Source of the DNA: Undaria pinnatifida
Lineage: Eukaryota; Sar; Phaeophyceae; Laminariales; Alariaceae
Direction: 5' to 3'
DNA length: 64,000 bases
Assembly (NCBI GenBank): GCA_012845835.1
Contig: JABAKD010000023.1
Span: 12,833,851 to 12,897,850 of the forward strand
This document shows, in pieces, positions 32,166 through 42,782 of this stretch; position 1 is the first letter of the stretch, and each line of letters begins with the position of its first letter. A model generated the notes under the pieces. It was not told the DNA's origin, ran no database searches, and saw nothing but the letters and a program-made list of their open reading frames with translations. Position numbers and translations under genes: made by a program.

Positions 32166-34409
32166 ATGAGGAGAACCGACACAAGACCTTCGTCGGGGGA
32201 GAGGTTGAGCACCCCTCCCGGCGGAGCAGGCAACGGGGGAGAGGGACGCGAGTCCTCCTTCGCCAATGCACAATACCATGGAGGAGACGGACGCGAGTCC
32301 TTCCCCGCCAATGAACAACACCATGAAACAACAGCAGCGGCAGCTCAATCAGCAACTTCATCGAACATGATCGCGGACCTAGCCAACGCCCTTCGCCAAG
32401 TACTGCAGATGACCAACGAGGGAGGGCCAACCGCCCCAACAGCAGGCACGTACGAGTTTAGACCCATAGAAATTCGTCAGAAAAACGAAATGCTCGTTTG
32501 GTCTGGAAAGTTTGAGAGCGGGCAAAGTGTTGGATCAGCTTTCCGTGTTTTCCGAGGTTCTGTTCTTTCCTGGGTCTCGGCTGAAGGGTTGATGGACGTA
32601 TTGAGGGGAGAATCGATACCAGTGGAGGTTCCGGATGTAGACCTGTCACGACTCAGGAGTTACTTTGGGAAGGAGAGAGTAGATAAGTCGCTCAAGCTAT
32701 GGTTACAACTTATCGCAAAAATCACAGCCCAACCAGTCCAAGAAATGATTTTTGCTGCGGGGTCACCCCAAGAAGCCTGGAGGGTGTTTGAGTCTCACTA
32801 CGCTGTCAAAAGTGAACATGAGAGAGAAATGGTAGAGGATGAGTGGAATGAACTGAGACAGAAGGAGGGAGAGAACATCATGTCATTTTACGGTAGGGCA
32901 AAGGCCATAAGGATGAAGGTAGAATCATACAGTGTTAACCGACCAGACGTATCTATGTGCAAACATATTGCCCGTAGAATGCTACCATCTTCCAAGCTAT
33001 GTAGTGACCACGTGCTTCTCCTTCCCGATCTTTCGAGTCGTACCATGGAAGATTTGCTCAGGAGAGCTGCTCACGAGCTGGAGCGCAATGGGAGATCAGG
33101 AGAAGAGAGAGAGGAGACAAGGCATGCCCTGACCGCAGCCGGCGTCGGTCGGGGCGACCGGGGTGGGAGGAATGCTGGTGATCGGGGGTATGGGGAGCGC
33201 GACCGAACGTACACCTACTGCGCGCATCACGGCGAGGGGCAAGGCTACAACACCCCCGAATGCATCGTCATGCGTCGAGAATTCGACAGATACTACGGTG
33301 ATTTCCACGAATACCTGCAGTCGCGGGGACTCGGGCCGTATGCCAGACGCGGAGGAGGGCGCGGGGCGGAAGGTAAATATCGACAGCAACCGTACTCAAA
33401 CGACTCGGTTGCGCGTTGGAGTCGGGGCCACCCGCCGGAGCAGCAAAGAACGCCGCCGCCAGGACACGGACCCGGGCCTGGGAGGTATGCGAACACCTAC
33501 CATCAACCGTATCCCAACGACTCGGGTGCGCGTCGGAGTCGGGGCCACCCGCCGGAGCAGCAGAGAACGCCGCCGCCAGGACACGGACCCGGGCCGGGCG
33601 GATATGCTAACACTGCTGACACCTTCCCCGGAGGACGTGGCCACGACCGCCATCATCATTCGGGCGGGCGCGGCCAAGGCAGGGGCGAGGGCTTCGGGCA
33701 GGTGCCACCGCCTAATTTTCCGTCTAATTCGCCGCCGAATTTTGCGCCTAATTTACCGCCTGGAAAATTCCCCAAGGCACCGCGGCACGCATTTGCGGCC
33801 GATTATCCCTACGAGAACGAATACATGGGATACTCGGGGTGGGGGGAGCCAGCGGGGCACTGGTCATCACCACCACCAACAGCGGAGTTGGGGACTCCCG
33901 GGCAGCAGCAACAGCACCAACAACACCAAGAACAGCAAGAGGGCACGCCTCCTGCCACGCCTACCTCTGCTACTGCAACTCTCTCTTCTCCGGCTCCCAG
34001 CGCAGCTCAAGCCAGCGGAGCTCCTCTGCAGCTTTTCATCGCACGTAGTGTGCAAATAGGCAAGTCTGAGTCGGGTGATTCCGTTGCTGTAGATCGTGAT
34101 GGTGTGGTGCGTGGTAGCGTTGTAGGACGTGTTGAGCCAGCGTTGATTACACGTATTGCTAGCGCCCTTCGGTGTACCCCGGGTAGGCCGTATGGTAGCG
34201 AGGAATGGGATGCGGACTCGGGAGCTAGTGCGATGATGTCCAACAACAAAGAGGGCATGTACAACATTCGCTACCCTACAGACCAATACATAGAGATTGG
34301 CGATTCGGGGTTGATTAGAGTCAAGGCAATCGGGGACGTCAATTTAGTGTTTCACCAGCTAGATGAACACGGAGACCGGAGGACGCTGTGGCGTGTGTGC
34401 AAGATGTGA
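32166..34409 (+). CDS. copia gag and start of protease
   Basis: A 747-codon frame from ATG 32166, the first long frame after the 5' LTR. Residues about 90-310 match the copia gag core (LVWSGKFESGQSV, KSLKLWLQLIAKITAQPVQE, WRVFESHYAVKSEHEREMVE, MSFYGRAKAIRMKVESY). A Gly/Arg/Pro-rich RNA-binding-like region (about 330-560) contains two copies of a GHPPEQQRTPPPGHGPGPG block. The aspartic protease starts near residue 680 with DADSGASAMMSNNKEGMYNI; its DSGAS is the active site. No clear CCHC zinc knuckle was seen; YCAHHGEGQGYNTPEC near residue 350 is a possible degenerate one. The frame ends at a small indel in a GTGTGTG stretch near 34395, where protease continues in another frame. Confidence 0.85.
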   Translation: MRRTDTRPSSGERLSTPPGGAGNGGEGRESSFANAQYHGGDGRESFPANEQHHETTAAAAQSATSSNMIADLANALRQVLQMTNEGGPTAPTAGTYEFRPIEIRQKNEMLVWSGKFESGQSVGSAFRVFRGSVLSWVSAEGLMDVLRGESIPVEVPDVDLSRLRSYFGKERVDKSLKLWLQLIAKITAQPVQEMIFAAGSPQEAWRVFESHYAVKSEHEREMVEDEWNELRQKEGENIMSFYGRAKAIRMKVESYSVNRPDVSMCKHIARRMLPSSKLCSDHVLLLPDLSSRTMEDLLRRAAHELERNGRSGEEREETRHALTAAGVGRGDRGGRNAGDRGYGERDRTYTYCAHHGEGQGYNTPECIVMRREFDRYYGDFHEYLQSRGLGPYARRGGGRGAEGKYRQQPYSNDSVARWSRGHPPEQQRTPPPGHGPGPGRYANTYHQPYPNDSGARRSRGHPPEQQRTPPPGHGPGPGGYANTADTFPGGRGHDRHHHSGGRGQGRGEGFGQVPPPNFPSNSPPNFAPNLPPGKFPKAPRHAFAADYPYENEYMGYSGWGEPAGHWSSPPPTAELGTPGQQQQHQQHQEQQEGTPPATPTSATATLSSPAPSAAQASGAPLQLFIARSVQIGKSESGDSVAVDRDGVVRGSVVGRVEPALITRIASALRCTPGRPYGSEEWDADSGASAMMSNNKEGMYNIRYPTDQYIEIGDSGLIRVKAIGDVNLVFHQLDEHGDRRTLWRVCKM

Positions 34410-34831
34410 TATATACTCCGTGGCTTGGCTTCAACCTTTTCTCGAATTGGAAGGTGGCTCACAAAAACTCCTGTTCTGTAAACCCCACTGGTACACAAGC
34501 GGGAAGGCTCCGCTTCATTCGGGGATCGGTGAACGACTCCCTCTACGCCACCCGACTACCCCTTCCTCCGTTTCCAGTGGATGTATCAAATACGAGTGCC
34601 CCCGAGTCTTCAGCTTGCAACCCACCGATGCCAGTTGGCGCAGTTGGGTCAGTTGGTGCTTCGCGTGAGAGTGCATTCGTGCCTGCTGCCTGCATATCCC
34701 CCCCGGTTCCTCTCAGTGAAAACAACCTCGTACAACCTTCGAGCGTTGTGATGGCTTCTCCCATGGAGTTGGAGCTTGAGCTTGAGACTGCTTTATCCCA
34801 CCCCACTCCGTGTGATTCAAGTACGGCATAG
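34388..34831 (+). pseudogene. copia pol continuation: protease end and linker
   Basis: After the shift near 34395 the reading continues in the pol frame with DVIYTPWLGFNLFSNWKVAH, typical of the region after a copia protease. It is stopped by TAG at 34829-34831. The same frame resumes directly afterwards into integrase, so the stop is a point mutation or a readthrough site; the other stops downstream favour mutation. Confidence 0.7.
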
Positions 34832-35945
34832 ATTTATCGACCCCAGAGCATTTCTGACGAGAAGACTGAGGTGTATACCGTAGAATGGGACGTTTTCGAC
34901 CGTATGATGCAGGATAGAGAGAGTGAAGAGTGTGCACTGGCCTTTTTGGGACCCGGCAAAAACCCTTTCCATGTTGGCAACGATCGCAAGCGAGTCGATA
35001 TTAACGTGTTCCATGACCGCGCCGGCCACCTGTCCGAATCCATTTTGAGGGAATCTGCTCGGCATCGAGGGATCACCCTCACCGGACGGATGGAACCCTG
35101 CACTACGTGTATATCGGCGAGCGGGACGAGAGCGGGCGTGCCGAAGCGAGGCGAGGAACGAGCGGGGAAGGCGCCTGGCGATCTCCTACATATCGACATG
35201 TGCGGGCCATACACCACCACCATAGGCGGCACCCACTACATATTCTATTTTGTCGATGCTGCAACGGGCTACATCGCGAACTACGCCCTGCGTCGCAAGT
35301 CTGACGCCGTGGCCGTCTTCCGGCGGTGTATCGTCGACCTAGCCCACAAAGCGGGGACGAGGATACGAAGTGTCCGTGGCGACTGCGATTTGCTCTGGAC
35401 CAGCAAGGACTTCCGTGACTTCTGCTCCACCATGGGAATCGCCGTGCAGTACTCCCCCCCCGGAGCGCAGCAATACAATGGGGTAGTGGAGGATGCAATC
35501 CAGCGTTGCAACAAAATCGCCATGGCATCTCGCCGCGCCGCGGAGCGACGCTTGGGACCGGGGAGGTTCTCGTGTGTTCGCGGCCTGGATGCTCGCGGGG
35601 ACAAGCTCTGGGCGGAATCGGCGAAGGATGCCGCGCAGAAGCTCAACCAGGCTGCTTCCCCTTCAAATCCCGGTCGCGCGTCGCCGCAGGAGCTGTTCAC
35701 CGGCAAGAAGGGTGCTTTCTTGGTGGTGCCGTTTTTTCAGTACGGTTTCATGTACCGGGAGAGAAGGTCGAAGCTGGACGACAAGGCAGTGCCGTGCTAC
35801 TTTCTCAATGAGGGCGACAACCATGCGGACTGCTGTGTGAAGGTACTCAGGGATAACACAGGGCGCGTATGCTACTCTAGCAACGGTACATGGGCGCCGC
35901 TGCCACAGTCGGGGGGGGGGGTTCAGTACTGCCCTTTCCGCGCCA
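34832..35945 (+). pseudogene. copia integrase
   Basis: Integrase domain in the pol frame (long open part from 34871). The zinc part is FHDRAGHLSESILRESARH then CTTC. The catalytic part has HIDMCGPY (first Asp), RSVRGDCDLLW (second Asp) and YNGVVEDAIQRC (Glu), so the DDE triad is intact. The C-terminal part includes SPQELFTGKKG and the YFLNEGDNHADCCVKVL block. A run of 11 G at about 35911-35921 shifts the frame. Beyond it the pol frame encodes nonsense up to 36352, while another frame carries the proline-rich linker. Confidence 0.85.
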
Positions 35946-36735
35946 GCACCGCCCACGCCGCCGGGGGTGTCATTCGAGATTGCCTCGACGCCGCCCGCCG
36001 CTGCCGGTCCGCCGCCCGCGCACTCACCCAGCGCTCACACCACTTGCTCGAACCCGCCTGCTACTGCAGGTACACCGCCAGCAGCAGCCACCTGGCCGCC
36101 ACCATCGCCGCGATTGTCATCACCGCCGTCCGCGCACTCACCCAGCGCTCACACCTCGCCGCCGGCCGGACCGGCTGCTATGTCGCCCGCTGCTGCCGGT
36201 TCGCCACCTGCGCACTCGCCCAGCGCTCTCACACCGCCTGCCGCATGTTCGCCGATGCCGGAGTGGTCTCCCTCTTCCATCGAGGACGCCGGCTCGACGA
36301 CATCGTCATCGCCATCACCGGCGGCGACACCGGCCCCGCGGACGTACAGTAGGAGGCAGCCGCCGCCGGTCGCCGCAGGATATTCTTCGCCGCTCACCCC
36401 ACATGCAACGAGGATGCTGGGCGAGAGGGGCGACGAGCGCGTGCCGGGAAGGACCAGGTCGGAAGGCCGTCAGCTTTCAGGCGCGCCGGAAGAAGCGGTC
36501 TCTACGCCGCTGCCGGAGGCGACGTTGTTCGACCACGGGGAAAGACTCCTATCTCATGCGGGGGAGGATGTGCTGCTGTCGCTGCTGGCCACCCGGCGGG
36601 CCCTGAACGCGAAACAGGTGCTCCTGCAGGGGCACGGATCTGGTGAGCTGGGGGGCGGAGGCAAGCAGCATGCGGGGTCGGGGGGCGTGGAGGAGAGCAA
36701 AGGTGCGCCGCCATACTACACCACGGGCGGGGGGG
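35946..36735 (+). pseudogene. copia integrase-RT linker, Pro/Ala/Ser-rich
   Basis: Between two poly(G) runs the plausible frame (open at 35967-37112) encodes repeats of PPAHSPSAHT and PPAAAG, then YSRRQPPPVAAGY. Such low-complexity linkers between integrase and RT are usual in copia elements. The frame choice is supported by its position between integrase and RT and by repeat regularity, not by homology. Confidence 0.55.
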
Positions 36736-38437
36736 GAGCGGGGGTAGCTATTGGTCGCTTGGGCCGTCGGGATGGGGAGTGCCGCTCGGCCTCGTGTCGC
36801 GACTCGCCACGCGGGAGGATGTCGACGCAGCTCTTCGCGAGATGCGCCCCTCTTACCTGCGGCCCAACATGCCCCTCTGCCACGCCAAGGACCTCCGCGT
36901 ACCAAAGACGTTCAGGGAGGCGCGTGACGGTGAGCATGGCGCACAGTTCATGGACGCGGCTAAGCGTGAAGTGTTCGGTTTGCTTGAAGCAGGCACGTTT
37001 GAAATTGTTGACGAGTAGCAACGAAAAGACAACGTGGTCAGTAGCAAGCTCGTTTTTGATTGGAAGGTTGATCAATTTGGTTGGCCTACGAAAGCGAAGG
37101 CAAGACCTGTAGCTAGGGGTGACATGCAGAGAGAGTACATTGACTTTTGAGATTTGTACGCGCCTACTGTTGCTTCGTCCAGTGTCCGTTTGTTGGCTGC
37201 GTTGGCGTGTGAACATGACCTAGAGTTGTGCCATTTTGATATAGACCAGGCTTTTGTAAGGGCAGATCCTGCCGAGGATGTCTATATGCGATTGCCAGAA
37301 GGGTGTGGTGCATTGACAGGGAAGGATGTGAAGCTGAGCAAGAGTCTTTATGGTTTGAGACAGGCGTCCAGACAGTGGTATGCATTACTGAAGTGTCTTT
37401 TGGATTTGGGGTTAGTGCAATGCTTGGCTGATTCGTGTGTTTTTCGTTTGGTTGAAGGAGGGGAAGCAGTGATGCACCTAGTTGTGCATGTTGATGATAT
37501 TTTTGCCGCGGGAAAGAAGGAAAGGTGTGATCAGTTCGGAAAGGATCTCGGACGTCTTGTTCCAGTTAAGTCATTGGGCGAGCTCAAGTGGTACTCGGGG
37601 TGCTATTACGAGAGAGACAGGGAGGCAGGGAGGTTGACTATTTCGTAACAGACGTGCACGGAAGAATTGGGAGAGAAGTATGGTGTGGAATGGGGCAACG
37701 CTATCCCGACTCCCACAACTTGGAGGCTTTGGGATTTTGATGTTGACGAGCCAAATGTTCTGTTTCCTTTTCGAGAGTTGATCGGTGCGCCTTTGTGGAT
37801 TGCCTTGTTGACCAGGCCGGATATCGCGAATTCAGTGAGGGCAGTAGCAAGGTATTGCAGTGCGCCGAAGCTGATCCACTGGAAAGCGGCACGTAGTGTA
37901 CTAGGGTATGCAATGAGGACGAGTTCTTTTGGGATTTCCTTTCAGAAGGGGATGTTGACGGGGATTAGTTTGATTTCTTTCGCAGATGCCGACTATGCTT
38001 CGCGCAGTGCGGACAGGACAAGCGTGTCGGGGGGGGTAGTGATGTGTGCGGGGGGGCCTGCTTCGTGGTACTCCAAGACGCAGAAGTGTGTGACTCTCTC
38101 GACTACTCCGGCGGAGTATGTGGCTAGGTCGGACATGGGGAAGGAGATTTTATTTTTGAGGCAGGTTTGGTGTTTTATGTTGCCGAAGGCAAGGATGCCG
38201 TGTAATGCCATGTATGAGGATAACGAGGGTGCCATCCAAATCGCAAAGCACCCGATTTCGAACTCGAACTCGAAGCACATTGACGTGAGGCATCACTTTT
38301 TGAGGGAACTGGTAGAAAGGAAGGAGGTCGAAATTATCCACGTAGCGTCGCAGTACCAGCATGCTGACTTCCTCACCAAGGCGTTACCTGAGAGGGAGTT
38401 TGAATTTCACCGGGGGATAGTGATGAATTTGACGTGA
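36736..38437 (+). pseudogene. copia reverse transcriptase and RNase H
   Basis: One frame through 38437, broken by TAG 37016-37018, TGA 37148-37150 and TAA 37646-37648. RT shows REARDGEHGAQFMDAAKREV, SSKLVFDWK, LELCHFDIDQAFVRADP (motif A Asp), LSKSLYGLRQASRQWY and VVHVDDIFAAGKKERC (VDD catalytic pair). A TRPDIANSVRAVARYC block follows. RNase H has FADADYASRSADRTS, SKTQKCVTLSTTPAEYVA, EDNEGAI and KHIDVRHHFLREL. It ends with HADFLTKALPEREFEFHRG. Because every stop lies in the same otherwise conserved frame, decay has been mainly by substitution. Confidence 0.9.
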
Positions 38438-38749
38438 TTTCTCTCTCTGTTAGTGTTTGAATTTATGACTTTCTATTTCTTACATGTGTGTTTGTTTAGT
38501 TTTCTGATGTATCTTTATGGGGGTTCAAGGGCTTGCATTCAAATTGATCGATGGAAAATACTGAATAGTGTTTGAGTTTCAATGGTCATGGATGTGATGA
38601 GAATGGATTTGCGTGTTTTTGCAAATGCAACATTTTTTTTGTTTTCTGGACCTGAGTAAACAAAAACTCTGCAGTATTCTGGTATCTGGGAATGTACGTT
38701 TTAACAAGGTAGTCTGGATAAATCATGACAATGATGCGAGTAGGGGGGC

Positions 38750-39273
38750 TGTTGGACGTACTCACTCCATTGTCAGATTGCAAACGAGAATCCGTCGAAA
38801 AGATGGATCGGAGAATTTTGGGGGTTTCGTATATGTGTGGGATGGATCTCCACAACGGGATTTTGTGTTGTGGGTTTTTATGTGCCCGAATAATATCACT
38901 CTATTTTTCGACTTTATTTTTTGCCTCTACCTTGTGTGTTCTCTGTGTCTCTTCTACGGCTACCACGCCAAGGGCTACCACGACCCATCTATATTGCAAT
39001 GCCTATCACGCCTTCACCACTGCACGGCTACCACGCCTGTGTATTTACATCCCGGCTATCACGCCACGGCTCCGAGTTCCATTTCTGGGTTATCACACCT
39101 GAGCTATCACGCTTCACCACACACGTAAATAGGGTTATCACACCCGCCTTAGTTACTAGTTCGTAGTTTACCGATCACCGGCTATTACGCCACCTTTCTC
39201 CTCCACCTACACCACCACCGGGGCACCACACGTACCAACCTACTCCACACGCTAGCGTCAACGATCTTCAACA
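38750..39273 (+). repeat. copia 3' LTR
   Basis: Matches 31612-32134 from TGTTGGACGTACTCACTCC through CAACGATCTTCAAC, then A. A polypurine run precedes it at 38741-38748. R1 copy 4 begins about 12 bp after its end. Confidence 0.9.
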
Positions 39274-39284
39274 AATCTATATGA

Positions 39285-40500
39285 TAAAAAATGAAACTAC
39301 AATCCAGCTGTGAGATCGAAGATTTCGTCGAAACTCATCTTTGCAAGCTGTGTGTGATACTCCGATCGCGCGCATTACGAGTTGTGTGTCCTCATTAAGG
39401 ATATAGGTCGGCGACTCCCCTTACAACTACAGTGTAGCTATCAGGGTCAACAGGGTGATTTTAGTCAGTCTGTGCGCTGAAACTATAAAACCCGTTTCTG
39501 AGGGGGACAAAATCTGACAGCTGTGGAGGGAAATGTATCCTTTTATCAACGGGGGGTGGTTGGGGCGGCGGTGGGGCGTGTGGGGCAGCTCAATATGTGC
39601 CTGGAAACTATACATTATTTTGAGGGGATAAATGTGACGGTTTTGGAAATAATGCATCAGTTTATCATGTATATCCTGGGGTAAGTCGTACAATCAGTGA
39701 GTAGAGAGAGGGTGGAGTGTTCGAGGGGGTGGGGTTGGGATGGGTTGGGGGGGGGCAAGGTGGGGGGTGGGGGCGGGGGGGGGCGGGGGGGGGGGGGGGG
39801 AAGGAAGGGTTTTAGGTGGGGGGTTTGTTATACGTGTGGTGCTAGGTCTAGGCGATGGTGTGGGTGATGAGGAAGAAGGGGGCGTTCGGGGCGGGGGGGG
39901 GGGGGAAAGCAGCGGCATGGATGGCTCTCGAAATATAATGAGGTGATATCCTGTGCGTAAAGTGTTTATTAATGTGGCGGATTTCGATATTTGGTGGGGC
40001 GTTTGAGTAAGGGAGAGCGAGAGGGGGGGGGGGGGGGGGGGATATTTTTTAGCAGGTTTAGGTCACAAATAAATTTTCAAATACACTTCGGCTGTGAGAT
40101 CAAGTATATGTAAGGGCTTGTCGTACGCGTGGTGCTAGGTCTAGGCAATCGTGCGGGTGGTTGGAAAAGAGGGGGCGTTGAAGGGGGGGGGGGTCGGGGG
40201 GAAAAGGATTGAAAACTACGTCATGGATGGTCAGAAAGATAATGACGTGATATCAACTGCGAATAGGTGTTTATTACTCTGGCCGATGTCGATTGTGAGT
40301 GGGGCGATTGGACAAACTAGGCGGAAGGGGGGGGGATCGGGGGACGGGGGGCGGGGGGCGGGGGGGGGGGGGGGGGGAGGGTTGGGATTTTTCACGAACA
40401 AGAGGGGTCAGGGGAGAGGGAGGGGAGGGGGGGGGGGGGGGCGGGGGGCGGGACATTTCAATATGTGCGCGGAAATTATAAATCCTCAAAGGGGACAAAC
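39285..40500 (+). repeat. dispersed G-tract repeat R1, copy 4 (extended)
   Basis: Starts with the conserved end (TCCAGCTGTGAGATCGAAG, GCAAGCTGTGTGTGATACTC), then CAGTCTGTGCGCTGAAACTAT, and passes into units with G runs of up to about 20. Several units share TGTTTATTA.T.TGGCG..TTTCGAT and GTGGTGCTAGGTCTAGGC. The first 770 bp are the inverted counterpart of R1 copy 3 on the other side of the copia element. Confidence 0.8.
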
Positions 40501-40679
40501 CTGACGATTGAAGCAATGAGACATCCCTTTATATCATCTGGCTTGTAATGTTTACTATTCTAGAAGGCTTGATGTTCGATGCAGCATGCAACCCAGTGTT
40601 CAAGTGTAGTGAATAACGTGTTAAATCTTCATAAGTCGTTGTTGTATGATACATGGATCGAAAGCTAAAACATTTCATA

Positions 40680-41850
40680 GAATATTTGTAGTTACCAATA
40701 TTTATTTGCTGACATCGCTAATTATAAGAAAGAGATACGTATTGTCAAATACAACAGGCGAGGTGATGTGGTCATGCACTGTTTGTCACCACCATCATAC
40801 AGTTACCATTATTTTCTGACATCGCTAACTATACGAAAGAGATACGTATTATTGCCAAATACAGCATGCGAGGTGATGTATGTGGCCATGTACTCTCTCC
40901 GCCATTGAGCATTAGCGTCAGGGATGCGAATCGTCAGTTATTAAGGAACGCTTGGTATACATGCGCTCAATTACGTTACCTCGTTAGTCATACTTGGTAT
41001 ACACGCGCTCAATTACGTTACCTCGTTAGTCATACTTCGTTTGGCATAGGTTGGGAGGCGATCATGCAGACAGTATGTACGAAATACCCTACGTAATGGG
41101 TTGGTAAGGTTGTTTACCGCAATCATCTGACTGTGCTTCCTTTTCCAAATTATTTTTGTCTCAAATAAATGTACAATTTCACGCCTATGATTTTACCTTG
41201 CCGATGTGGGGCTCTGCGGTCGTCAATTTCAAGTCAGAGATACATCCTACAAATACATCAGGCGAGGTGGGTATGTGATGTCATACATATGCGATGTCAT
41301 CACTATTGATCGCGAGGGTGACTTTACGTTATTAGGTACAATATGGTACTGTGTTTCGTAGAGGTCGTCTCAGGAGGGTATGCGATGGGTCGGCAGTGTG
41401 GTTTATCGCAATTTTATCAGGTCTGCCTGTGCTTCGTTTTCAACTTATTACTGTCTCAAATGTACGATTTCACGTCCATGATTTTTACCATGCCGCTGTG
41501 GGGCTCTGAGGACGCCAATTCTAAGACAGAGATACATCTTACAAATACAGCAGTTGAGGTGGGCATGCAACGTCATATATATGCGATGTCACTATTGAAC
41601 GCGAGGGTGACTTTACTTCGTCAGGCATATGCTACTGCGTTTCGTAAAGGTTGTCTCACGTGGAAATGCGATGTCACCACTATTGAACGCGAGGGTGACT
41701 TTACTTCGTTAGGCATATGCTACTGCGTTTGATATGGTAGAGGTTGCCAGGCAATGATGTAAGCGGATGGAGGCACGAAATACCCAGCGTAATAGGTTGG
41801 TCGTGTGGTTTACCGCAGTGTTAACATCCCTGTCTGTACTTACTTTTCAC
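40680..41850. repeat. degenerate higher-order tandem array
   Basis: Blocks with CAAATACA.CAGGCGAGGTG recur at about 40745, 40855, 41250 and 41540. Blocks with GGTTGGT...GTTTACCGCA recur at about 41098, 41388 and 41795. A 42-bp duplication (CTTGGTATAC to TCGTTAGTCA) sits at 40951-41034. A block with GAACGCGAGGGTGACTTTAC is doubled near 41600 and 41685. No coding content is supported. Confidence 0.7.
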
Positions 41851-42073
41851 ATCATTAAGACTATAGTGTACGCTTATACGTCCTGTTTTCTCCCCACTGT
41901 CGAGTCGAAGATGTTGTGGTCCTGTAGATGTCGCGTCCATGTCTGGTGCTCTTGTTGGTGGTGTTCATGAAAACATGCCCTAACGTGTAGTAGATGATCG
42001 CTGAGTGAATATATATATAGGAACGTTTCCCCATGGATAGCCCGCCTGATGAAATATCCATGCCTTTATAACA

Positions 42074-42394
42074 GACCAGTCGCCCCGGTGGCGTATCAGG
42101 TTATCCTCGAGCCTGGTATAGGTCAGTTTCGTGAGTTCGAGCCCCGCCGAGTGCATACTCGTATAAATTCGTTGGGACTTTATCTTGTGGACAAATTGAC
42201 GTGCGGAAAGAGCGAGAGCGTGAGTTAGCAACAACAACACTCGATGAGCAATCGACGAGCAGTGGGATTGCTGACCCCTATGCGCGATAAAAATTGAAGG
42301 CAAGAACCGGGGAGAAGAAGGGATGACACCTGTGACCACGGCTTGTCCAGAAGCTGGGAAGAAAAAGTGTGCAAAAAAAAAAAAAAAAAAAAAA
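42074..42394 (+). mobile_element. tRNA-derived SINE, copy 1
   Basis: About 320 bp ending in an A21-22 tail. The head has TGGCGTATCAGG (Pol III A box, 42089-42100) and GAGTTCGAGCC (B box, 42133-42143), spaced as in a tRNA gene. The body is shared with two other copies (GAAAGAGCGAGAGCGTGAGT, CGACGAGCAGTGGGATTGCTG, CACGGCTTGTCCAGAAGCTG). The empty site is visible in R3 copy 1 near 26756, though the target duplication is too short to call. It would be mobilised by a LINE reverse transcriptase, which I do not see in this window. Confidence 0.88.
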
Positions 42395-42458
42395 CGTGAC
42401 ATGCTACATACTGCAATACAGTTATAAAATATTCCTCTCATGATTCACACAATACCTT

Positions 42459-42782
42459 ATAGCTTACATGCACAAATTGCCCCTTCCCCCCCCCCTCCAA
42501 ACCCGCTCGCTTTTGATCAAAACCAGGCCCCCCTTTCCCTTCACAGCTGTCAGATTTTGTCCCCCTCAGAAACGGGTTTTATAGTTTCCGCGCACAGACT
42601 GACTAAAATCATCCTGTTGACCCTGATAGCTACACTGTAGTTGCAAGGGGGGTCGCCGACCTATATCCTTAATGAGGACACACAACTCGTAATGCACGCG
42701 ATCGGAGTATCACACACAGCTTGTAAAGATGAGTTTCGACGAAATCTTCGATCTCACAGCTGGAGTGTATTTTAATTTTTTT
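42459..42782 (-). mobile_element. G-tract repeat R1, copy 5, with 8-bp target duplication
   Basis: A 324-bp insertion in R3. AATACCTT is present on both sides (42451-42458 and 42783-42790) and once in the empty R3 copy (26813-26820), so R1 is a mobile element. The fixed end is CTCACAGCTGGAGTGTATTTTAATTTTTTT. The other end (ATAGCTTACATGCACAAATTG) lies inside longer R1 copies, as expected for a retroposon truncated at its 5' end. No inverted ends are seen. Confidence 0.85.

Larger units (their letters stand above)
31612..39273 (+). mobile_element. Ty1/copia LTR retrotransposon, nearly full length, decayed
   Basis: About 7.66 kb: 5' LTR, gag with protease, integrase, reverse transcriptase and RNase H, then 3' LTR, in the copia order (integrase before RT). 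By eye the LTRs differ at about 20 of 523 positions. A purine run (TAGGGGGGC) abuts the 3' LTR. No target duplication is visible: the base pairs left of 31612 read GCCCA and those right of 39273 read AATCT. Pol has four in-frame stops and two poly(G)-associated frame changes, so this copy is inactive. The internal order is nevertheless intact enough to define the family. Confidence 0.92.

Noticed and set aside
34163-36606. Several long alternative frames overlapping copia gag and pol
   Set aside because: They are shadows of the copia frames in GC-rich sequence and carry no domain, unlike the frames with DSGAS, DDE and VDD motifs.
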